The position numbers and the translations under genes were made by a program. This document shows, one piece after another, positions 49,711-60,700 of a DNA stretch of 64,000 bases. Position 1 is the stretch's first letter. Each line of letters begins with the position of its first letter. The notes below the pieces were generated by a model, which was not told the origin of the DNA, made no database searches, and saw only the letters and a program-made list of their open reading frames with translations. Origin of the DNA: Actinostola sp. cb2023 (lineage: Eukaryota; Cnidaria; Anthozoa; Actiniaria; Actinostolidae); NCBI GenBank assembly GCA_033675265.1, contig JAUJYZ010000677.1:471089-535088 (forward strand). The letters run 5' to 3'.

Positions 49711-50459
49711 CAGGCTCATCATAAAAGGGTAGGATTGCACGAGTTGAAGTATAGCAAATGGTAGGGAAAACTAGACAGTATATCATTTAGGTATTCAAAA
49801 GGGCTTTCGCAATCTCTTGAACAGACGCACCTAACGGCAGACGGCATCCAAGTGTGAAAGCCGGGTGCTATTGTCTATGGAAGGTATTTAAAAGGATTGC
49901 CTTTTCTGTCTATAGCTAACATAGTACATAAAAGGGTAAGGTTAGGTTTGGAACTCGTGGCGGAGTCTCCATTCTCCCCCTGGCATAGTAGAGTTCAGTA
50001 ACGTTTGCCGAAGAGTGACCATGAGTCACGTATACGCATTACACAACCCCATTGTACTTTGTTAAACAGAGATGGATTAAAGTCTTATAACAATTACTTT
50101 AGCTTTGTATTGTGAACAATTATTGTGAAATGATGAAAAAGCATTACCGTGTAGTTTTGTAGTTTCTTTTTAAAAGTTACGCGTGAAAAAAAAAGCCCTT
50201 GACTGACCTTCATTAATATATATTAGATTGGTCAGCAGGTTTGTGTTCGCGCGTGCGCTAAAACTCATAGAACTTATTACACAATGACAGTGAGTCAAGA
50301 AGCAGATTTATCCAATACTTTATTGTGTACAAATGTAATGAACTCTTTACATGTTCAATATATATAGATTTGTTTTTGAATTCAGTTCTCGTTATTTCTA
50401 AATTTCCCACGCTTCCGTAATACTTATTTCAGTTCAGAGTTAATATTCAACTCAGTATG
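49711..50459. other. No gene recognised
   Basis: Low-copy AT-rich sequence with no splice-flanked frame. Confidence 0.45.
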
Positions 50460-50940
50460 AGAATGCTAAATATATGCGTGAAACGACAACGGAGAGAAAA
50501 GTTGAAAGTGAAGAAAGAAAAAGAAGATGAAACTGAGAGACGAAGAGAAAAAGAGAGAAAAGGAGAAAAGAAGAGAAAACATGATAAGAGAAATGAAGGG
50601 AAGAGAGGGAAAGAGAAGAAAAGCGAACAGAATAGAAGATAGAACAGAACAGAGGAGAAGAGAGAAAAGAAGAGAAGAGAAAACATCATAAGAGAAATTA
50701 AGGGAAGAGAGGGAAAGAGAAGAAAAGCGAACAGAATAGAAGATAGAACAGAAAAGAGGAGAAGAGAGAAAAGAAGAGAGAGAAAAGAAGAGAAAACATG
50801 ATAACAGAAGAGAAGTGAGGAAAAGAGAACAGAATAGAAAATAGGACAGAATAGAAAGGAGTGAAGAGAAGAGAGGAGAGAAGAGAAAAGATGAAAGAAA
50901 AGATAGAAAAGAGAAGCTCAGAGGAAGGTCGAAGAAAAAT
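50460..50940. repeat. Polypurine tract (gagaaaagaagagaaaac)n
   Basis: About 480 bp of almost uninterrupted A/G on the plus strand, built of slipped agagaaaagaagag words. Two segments (50560-50655 and 50665-50760) are direct duplicates. Mirror-symmetric purine runs of this kind can form triplex DNA. Confidence 0.93.
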
Positions 50941-51872
50941 TATTAAAATGCTGTATAAAGGAGCAAAGCAGCAATAACTCAACTCAACTTATCGTCCCTT
51001 GCCGTATCTAAGCGAACCTTCTACGAGTCCACATAACAAAACAGAACTCCCCCCCCCCCCAAAAAAACCCCGCAAAACTGCACGAAGCGTTCTAATACCA
51101 ACGCATGTCAACCATATATTGTACTGATAAGCTAGTGTTATCAAACTCCATTCCTTATTCAAACAGCGTTGACTGTTAACCTCATAACGCCTACTGCTCC
51201 CAGTTCCGATATGTGAAATTCAATCATAAACTCAAATGTGCTTCTCTAAATAAACTCATGTTTTATAAATAAATAGCCCTTTTGAAGGACCCATGCTGCT
51301 TGTCTCCCTTCGAGATATATAAATTGAGAAATCCGACAAATCTCTTACTGTAATTAATCATCATGTTATGGGAAGGTCTTCTGCTTGTCATAGCACGGTA
51401 GTGTCAAGCTCGTCACCCACCTGTCTTTTAAGCCGCATCTATACGAACAAGTTTTCCTTGATAAGTTTTCCTTGACAAGGAGAAATTGACAATTTTTTGT
51501 CATCTACACGAGCAAGATTTCCTTGACAAGGAAAAATTGGCGATGTTTTTGTCGTCTACTAGAGCAAGTCTTCCTTGTAAAGGAAAACTTGTCAAGGAAA
51601 ATTTAGAGGGGAGGGGAGGGGATCCATCTCGGTAGTCAGTGAACATTTTCCACACCGCTACCCCCTGTGGTATAATAAAAAAATAAGAACCCCCTCCCCT
51701 ATCAAAATGACTGCCTGATGTTCAATCGGACGAAGCTTGATACGACATAGAGCTAGACAGCAATCTAAGCGAATGGGTTACCTGTGGTCAGGTTTTTGAC
51801 TGAGAGAGACTAAGTCGAGGGCACTACAGGTAACCCACTCGATGTAAAATCCCCGTGTCCCGGTTCGTGGGT

Positions 51873-51986
51873 CAGGTCTTCGTGTAGCTGCACAAATGTC
51901 CTGTCTATTGTTCTATTGTCGTTCTATGTATTGTTTTTACATTAAAAAAAACAAAGGACAATTTGTGCAGCTACAGGAAGACCTTG
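51873..51986. mobile_element. Foldback MITE related to 23953-24067
   Basis: Ends aggtcttcgtgtagctgcac and, reversed, aggtcttcctgtagctgcac. The interior shares ctattgttctattgtcgttc with the reverse complement of the copy at 23953-24067. Confidence 0.78.
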
Positions 51987-51989
51987 TCG

Positions 51990-52262
51990 GTTCGTGAGGT
52001 TCGACTACGACTGGATAAGTCGACGGTTGATCACGTGATTATTGCGCAATACAGTTATTCCCGACATCCTCTGCGTACTGGTCGGATACAAAGGTTCTTA
52101 GTGCATCGATGTCTTTTTGTATATCTTGTATCTTACGTATCTTGGTTGTTAAGGCGGATATATCCATCATTAGCATTTGAGGATTCGTCACCGCCTAATG
52201 AAGGACCTGGTGGTACAATTGGATATAAATACCGTCAATTTATACCATCAATGAAACTGTAG
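51990..52262 (+). CDS. Doubtful open frame, unknown
   Basis: About 90 open codons follow the MITE and end at TAG 52260-52262. The peptide includes a hydrophobic stretch (CLFVYLVSYVSWLL) and ends YRQFIPSMKL. No start codon outside the MITE, no clear acceptor and no family resemblance. It may be a fragment of a membrane-protein gene or chance. Confidence 0.18.
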   Translation, partial: VREVRLRLDKSTVDHVIIAQYSYSRHPLRTGRIQRFLVHRCLFVYLVSYVSWLLRRIYPSLAFEDSSPPNEGPGGTIGYKYRQFIPSMKL

Positions 52263-52484
52263 TCTCCCTCACAGCAGTTATTAGTGCCGTCACGCAACGC
52301 TCTCTCCACACAAGAGAGAGAGAGAGAGAGAGAAGCGATGGGTTATAAAGATTACAAACTGCAGCCAACGTGACCATCGATCACACTAGAGTTGCGCGCA
52401 AGACTGGTAACTAGTATCTCGTGCAGTGAATTATGGGTCTGTTTTAGGGGACTTGCTGACGAAACTGAAGCTTTCCGCGCAAAC

Positions 52485-52519
<35 letters not shown>

Positions 52520-52775
52520 ATATGGCGTAAGTGATTTTTGATCAAGATCTCAATTCTCCTCTGGCCTCTTAGCCTCCTTTTGCAGACGCTCTTTGTGTCG
52601 GTCCCTTTACACAGAGAGAGTCTGCAAAAGAAGGCTTCTGTGGCCTCTTTAATTCTTGAGCATTTGGATTCTACGGTGTCGAAATAAAAGGCACGCTTGG
52701 AGTGTTTCTTCGTCTAGATGGTGTCCATAAAGTGGTCATACAGGAGCCATATATACATGCAAGCAATGTACACAC

Positions 52776-55700
52776 CTCTAAGGCCGAGTAATAGTGACAT
52801 ATTTGGATCTTCGCCATTCTTTCTGGCCGTGCATAACTGAACTATAGCTTTGAGATCTGACACACACTTGGATAACTAAAACAAACAAGCAATGAATGCT
52901 CATTTAAAACTGAATAAATAGTAATAATAAATACTATAAATATAAAAATATATAATAATAACAATCATCATCATCAATAGAGTGCAGTCCATATGTCCGT
53001 GAAACAGTACTAACTAATTAGTACTAAATAGCACTGATGAAACAATAGAAAACAATAGAAATAACACTATTTAGTACTATTTAGTAATAGTATTATTTCA
53101 CGGACATATGGACTGCACTCTACACCGGTCGGTACCTACAGTCAATATACCGCTTAATAGGGTGTGGCTGCTTATAGGGGTTCAACTGTATATGCATGTA
53201 CCTCTTTCCATAGTTTTCTGTTCAGCTGTATTTTCTCTGATTCTTGTGACTTTACCTGTTCGTACTACAAGATGAAGAGAGACTGTCACATGTTGAAGGT
53301 CACTAATTATTAGTGTAGGGGGAGGGTATATCAAGATAGAAATATCAAGATAGAAAAGTGTGCAATGAGCATGAAATGGTGGAGTTAAAACATTGTTGCG
53401 CTTCGGTATTTAAAAAACATCCTACCTCTCTGACACCCCACACAGGACGCGTAGAAAACGATTCCATATTTCCATCTCCTTCCCCACCCGACCCCAAACA
53501 GGTCTCAATAGACGTACTGTTTTTTTATACATAATTGTAAAGGACTATACTATATGATTGTAAACGTTATATATTGTACCCGTTCACATTCGGTCTTCAA
53601 GTTCAAGTTTTGCTCCATCAAGTCTTGATTCTGAGTAGCCAACTACAACAACAACAAGAAAAGAAAACGTAAGATAAATAATAATAGTAATAATAATAAC
53701 AAGGTGCTTATAGCATAAGACAATTCGTTTTCCCAATCTCTTTCTTGGTCTTGCTGTGTTAAAGGGGTAGATGGACGAGGGAGGGAGGAGTAAGGCGAAT
53801 GATCATATCCGGTCTTCCTCATTTCCATACACCACAGGGAGACCATGCATACGGAGTAGCATTAGAGTCGTTTTCGTATGAGCTGTCGCATTGGTTGTCT
53901 TTGTTACGATATCTCGTCACGAAGAGCCACGACCGTATCGTAACACAGCAACGACAAGTATGACACAACGAGATGATCCAAGCATTCATGATCATCAAGA
54001 AATCATCATCAACGCTGTGATTGGTTGAACACCATCACCATCACCATGTGTTCGATTCCGTGACCGTGTTACCCCAAAAAAACTCCGTGCCATAGGTTTC
54101 CCACATACGAAAACAACTCTAATATCGTGGTACTTACGTCCTTTATAGATTTCTTAAGCTGTCGCATTGTGTTGTCTTTGGAAGATATCTCGTCACGAAG
54201 AGCCACGACGGTGTCCTGTAACACAGCAACGACAAGTATGACACAACGAGATGATCATCGTCATCATCATCATCATCAACAACATCATTGTATTACCATG
54301 AACAGCACTACTACTACCGCCATATATACATCATCATCACCATCATCATCACACATCATCATTATATTACCATGAACAGCACTACTACCGCCATTATATA
54401 CATCATCATCATCATCACCATCATTGTATTACCATGAATTCCATGACACTACCACCGCATTGTATTACCATTACTACCGCCATACATCATCATCATCATC
54501 ACCATCATTGTATTACCATGAACAGCACTACTACCGCCATTATATACATCACCATCATCACCATCATTGTATTACCATGAACAGCACTACTCATCACATC
54601 ATCATCACCATCATTGTATTACCATGAACAGCACTACTACCGCCATTATATACATCATCATCATCATCACCATCATTGTATTACCATGAACAGCACTACT
54701 ACCGCCATTATATACATCATCATCATCATCACCATCATTGTATTACCATGAACAGCACTACTACCGCCATTATATACATCATCATCATCATCACCATCAT
54801 TGTATTACCATGAACAGCACTAGCACTACATCACACCATCATTGTATTACCATGAACAGCACTACATACCGCCATTATATACATCATCATCATCATCACC
54901 ATCATTGTATTACCATGAACAGCACTACTACCGCCATTATATACATCATCACCATCATTGTATTACCATGAACAGCACTACTACCGCCATTATATACATC
55001 ATCATCATCATCACCATCATTGTATTACCATGAACAGCACTACTACCGCCATTATATACATCATCACCATCATCACCATCATCATCATCATCATCACTAC
55101 TACCGCCATTGTATTACATCATCAACAGCACCATCACTACCATGAACAGCACTACTACCGCCATTCATATACATCATCACCATCATCACCATCATATGTA
55201 TTACCATGAACAGCACTACTACCGCCATTATATACATCATCATCATCATCACCATCATTGTATTACCATGAACAGCACTACTACCGCCATTATATACATC
55301 ATCATCATCATCACCATCATTGTATTACCATGAACAGCACTACTACCGCCATTATACATACATCATCATCATCATCACCATGAACATCACTACTTGTATT
55401 ACCATGAATCACCATCATTGTATTACCCGCCATTATATATCATCATCACCATCATTGTATTACCATGAACAGCACTACTACCATCATCACCATCATTGTA
55501 TTACCATGAACAGCACTACTACCGCCATTATATACATCATCATCATCATCACCATCATTACCACGAACAGAACTACTACCATTATCATTTGCTACATCAT
55601 CATCAACATGTTGTCTTTTCCTTTTGTCAGTTCGACCTAGTTCGAGAGATATGGGTTGGGTGATGTATCTAGTAGGTAGCACTACTACCTTACTAGTAAT

Positions 55701-57724
55701 GTTCTATTGTACAATCAATCAAATACTAAATACACTGTGCACTGTATATCTCACCATCTCCATCCTGTACCAAACAGACGTTCTTCAAGTGCCTTCTGTG
55801 ATATTTGAGCTTGTGAATGTAAAACTTTCATCTTCTTGTGCTTTGCTTCCAGAACCTACAGGAAATACATGTCTATAAGTAGAGCCTCTCATAAGCGACC
55901 ATCCTTGTTGTCAGGTCAGCTGGTAACCTTAAGTAAGTTCTATGGTCGCTTACTAAAAAAGTTACTCTGGATTGGGTTGGGTGATGTACAGAGGTTTGTT
56001 TATGTACAATCAATCAAATACTCTACACTGTGCACTATATTACCCCACAAAGTCAGATTTGAGCTTGTGAATGTATAAATCTTCTTGTGCTTTACTTCCA
56101 GAACCTACATAGTCTATAAGTAAGCCTCTCATAAGCGACCATCCTTGTTGTCAGGTCAGCTGGTCGCATAAGGGAGGTGGTCGCTTACAAAAAGTTACTC
56201 TGGAAACAGAGGTTTCTTTATCTCCCTCTCTTATGACTCTTACCCCACAAAGTCAGATGAGAGAAATATAAACTCTACTACCCATAGATAAACTCTACTA
56301 CCCATAGATAAACTCTACTACCCATAGATAAACTCTACTACCCATAGATAAACTCTACTACCCATAGATAAACTCTACTACCCATAGATAAACTCTACTA
56401 CCCATAGATAAACTCTACTACCCATAGATAAACTCTACTACCCATAGATAAACTCTACTACCCATAGATAAACTCTACTACCCATAGATAAACTCTACTA
56501 CCCATAGATAAAAAAAGTAGTTGACTGTGTGTTTGTAGCTAAATGAGTGTTTCTTTTACAAACCTTTTTTAATCGATTGAGTTCAGCTTCCAGTCGCTCG
56601 TTCTCCATTTTCTGGTCTTCAAACTCGAATTCTGACACAGGTCCGTTTTTCTTGAATTTGTCTAAGTTCGCCTGGAGACTTTTTAACAAAAATTGGAATA
56701 CGATTACTTCATGTCAGACATGCGATTATGGTAAAATACTTAAAATAGCAAGTTGATCATCAACTTACGTCGTTACTTTTTCTTTTAGAACTTTAACTTC
56801 TTTATGGAACTTCTTTGCATCTTCAGACTTAATGAGAAAAAAGATATATAGCAGAAACGAGGAGAGGAGGAGAGGAGGAGAGGAGGAGGAGGAGGAGAGG
56901 AGGAGGAGGAGGAGGAGAGGAGGAGGAGAGGAGGAGGAGAGGAGGAGGATAGGAGGGGAAGAGGGGAGGAGGGGAGGAGGGGAGGAGAATAGGAGGGGAG
57001 GAGAGGAGGAGAGGAGGAGGAGGAGGAGGGGGGAGGAGGGAAGGAGGATAGGAGGGGAGGAGAGGAGAGAGGAAATGTGTACCTTATTACTGTAGGATTT
57101 GTTCATCTGTGCTAGTTTTCGATCTTTATTAGTGATGATGTCTTTTAATTGAGAACACTCTTCGCGTACATCTTTTAAGTGATGAATGTCAAGGTCAAAC
57201 AATGTGCAGCAAATCGACAAATCGAAGGACAAATGAACAGATAAACAGGCACTAATGACAAACAGACAGAGATAGCCAGACAAACAGTAAAGGCTGCATA
57301 TAACTAATGGATAGGCACTAAATGAAAGACAGGCAGATAATGAGAATGACACACACGTACTATTGACAGACAGACAAAAGACTGGCAAATAGACACTAAA
57401 AAGACGGAATGACTGAGAGTCGGACAGACAGACACTAAAAAGATGGGATATCTGAGAGTCCGACAGCCAGCCAGACAAACAGACATACAAACTGACAGAC
57501 AGACAGACATACAAACAGACAGACATAGACAGACAGACATACAGACAGATATACATGTACATACAGACAGATATACAGACATACAGACAGACATAGACAG
57601 ACAGACATACAGACAGACATAGACAGACAGACATAGACAGACAGACATAGACATACAGACAGGCAAACAGACAGACATACATGTACATACAGACAAACAG
57701 ACATATATACATACAGACAGATAT

Positions 57725-57759
<35 letters not shown>

Positions 57760-60700
57760 TTCAGACAGACAGACAGACAGATATACAGACAAACATACAT
57801 ACATACAGACAGACATTCAGACATACAGACAGACAAATGAATGAACTTTATTTGACTCAGAATTTCATCAATTACAAAGTAATTGCTTTTCAGGAAAGCT
57901 GACATACAGACATACAGACAGACATACATGCAGACAGACAGCAAGCAAGGATATTGTTTTCAATGTATTTTGATGCTCTTCCGTTGTAGGTACTTCAGAT
58001 AAATACCGCTCCAAACCATCTATTCGATGCCTGTACACAATGACCAAATAAGAAAGAAACATGCATTAACGGTGAAAGTGACTTATGATCAAAATACAAA
58101 TTCTCCTCCAGAATTCAAACAGTACACAGGAGAATTTAGTTTTTGATCAGAGGTCACTTATGCTGTTATTGCACGGACCCCTTCAACTGTTGAAAATTAA
58201 TGGTCCAAAACTTAATGACGTGCTTAGAGTTGTAATGTGAACGAGTCCGAGCATTTGGATTAATCAGTCGTCCAGAATTGTCGATCTTCCAGGACGTGGA
58301 AAACTCGGAATTGTTTACATTGGAAAACGGAGCAGAAAACTAGGAATTGTTTACATTGGAAAACGGTATAGAAAACTGGGAATTGTTTACATTTGAAAAT
58401 GGAGTTGAACTGAAATGACATTGTTGAACTTACTTAAAGTTCAACTGTCCTTTTCTTGCAGCATCCAGCTTGCTTTCTAAGTCTGAAATAATCTTCTCTT
58501 TTCCTACAATCTGAATAAAACGATTCATACGTGATTCACAACAGTTTACATGAACCTCTAACATATTTAACTGTATCTTAATTCTACGCACCTTGTTATG
58601 TAAAGAATCTACATCCTTATCTTTAGATGCAGCGGTGTCTTTAAAACATGCACCCATCTGATCAAGGTGGTACTCCGTTTCCCTGTATATACCAAACAAA
58701 ACAGCATATATGAGTTTGTCAGTTCGTTCTCTCCCTTACTTTGATTGATGTTTTATTTCCAGGTAATCTGGTTTTCCTCCCGTGTATTTTAGTCTGTGTT
58801 GTGCTAACTGCTCAGACATTGGTGAGCACAACCCTGTATACCAAACAATTATCATGGCTTTGTATAATCAGCTAATTGAATCCCAGCAATACTTACCCAA
58901 GTTTTCTTTGTAATATTTCAATTTCTGCATTCTTATCATTAGCTATTTGGGACAACTGTGCTCTTAGTTGTGCTATCTCAAACTGGTATTCTTGTAGTTT
59001 CAGAGTCACTACACTGTCCTGGCCACATGACCTGATGAGGAGAGCATGCTGTAATTTGGCGTCCATACTTAGCTGCTGGTGTTGAAGCTGTGCAATAGAT
59101 TTCTTTTGCCTGTGAAATTTAGGGAACATAAAATGGCTGTACTGTGATATAAACAATTATTGTAGAGAGAAACAAGCCTACATGTATGAACATGAGGTGA
59201 AGCCAAGTGTTTCTCTTGCTTTAATCGACTCCCAACTGGTGACAGTTTATATCAGAGTACAAGTATCTCCATCCTCTGACATAAACACGGTACTCAGCCA
59301 ATCAGAGCATGTGTAAGTACTATTGCATATATCAGAGTACAAGTATCTCCATCCTCTGACATAAACACGGTATTCAGCCAATCAGAGCATGTGTAAGTAC
59401 TATTGCATATATCAGAGTACAAGTATCTCCATCCTCTGACATAAACACGGTACTCAGCCAATCAGAGCATGTGTAAGTACTATCGCATATATCAGAGTAC
59501 AAGTATCTCCATCCTCTGACATAAACACGGTACTCAGCCAATCAGAGCATGTGTAAGTACTATCGCATATATCAGAGTACAAGTATCTCCATCCTCTGAC
59601 ATAAACACGGTACTCAGCCAATCAGAGCATGTGTAAGTACTATTGCATATATCAGAGTACAAGTAGTATCTCCATCCTCTGACATAAACACGGTACTCAG
59701 CCAATCAGAGCATGTGTAAGTACTATTGCATATATCAGAGTACAAGTATCTCCATCCTCTGACATAAACACGGTACTCAGCCAATCAGAGCATGTGTAAG
59801 TACTATCGCATATATCAGAGTACAAGTATCTCCATCCTCTGACATAAACACGGTACTCAGCCAATCAGAGCATGTGTAAGTACTATCGCATATATTTTAT
59901 AACTTAGTACTCAACTCAAGCTTTACCTATCAATGATTTGGTCTTTCTGACTGATTAAATCATCCTTTGCCTTGAGTAGAGAATCCCACTTATCAGCATC
60001 ATCAGTACTAGAACTGTTTGTGCTGGATGGTGTTCTGGATCTAGATTGGCTCTTGGGTGTGGTGTAGCCATCTTGGGGGACAGGGTCTTGCCTGAGTGGA
60101 GCAACGTAGGCAATAGATGAACTTGGTCCTAGATAGGAAAAGAAAGTACAGTCAAACCTTGACTGTAAGTACAGCGAAATGAAGATCATTGCCACTCCTT
60201 CTGGATGGTGTGATAGTCCATCACAGGCTACGTTCCCCCCTCAAATGTTTAGTAGGCTTCCCTAACAATATTGTTCCATTCAAAAACAGTGTAAATTCAT
60301 AACTTGTGATCAAAATCGAAATTCTCCTTTGGAACTCAGAAAACCTAGATTTGGATCTCTTCTGTTCTTGCACATAAATTGACATTCTCAGTTTCTCATT
60401 GAAGTACAACTTACAATGTAACCTTGCTCATAAAGTGGATTACCTTGTGGTGTAGTACGATACTGGTAGATGTTCTGATTTGGTTGAACTGGATAAACCT
60501 GCAGACAGGCAGATTTGAAACATCTGTGAGATGTACTTTGGATGATCCATGGTGCTGTTGATGGTGATAATCATGATGGTGATGGTGGTGGTGTTGATGA
60601 AGATGGTGGTGGTGCTGTTGATGGTGATAATCATGATGGTGCTGTTGATGGTGATAATCATGATGGTGCTGTTGATGGTGATAATCATGATGGTGCTGTT

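Larger units (their letters stand above)
50941..52775. other. Spacer after the CEP85-like exons; 3' end unresolved
   Basis: Contains inverted words around ttttccttgacaaggaaa (51450-51600), a palindrome at 51773-51840 (gggttacctg / caggtaaccc), a MITE (51873-51986), a (GA)n run at 52312-52333 and a run of 32 C at 52486-52517. The last exon of the CEP85-like gene should lie here or to the left, but none could be identified. Confidence 0.5.

Noticed and set aside
52560..52683. Possible last CEP85-like exon behind gacaccgtag
   Set aside because: Phase fits, but the peptide is Cys/Arg-rich with no coiled-coil character and runs into a poly-C tract; it overlaps a small palindrome.
56765..57944. 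Minus-strand Cys/Leu/Ser/Val-rich frames of up to 331 codons
   Set aside because: GACA microsatellite in the AT-AC intron; only 57178-57083 and 56827-56769 within this span are exons.
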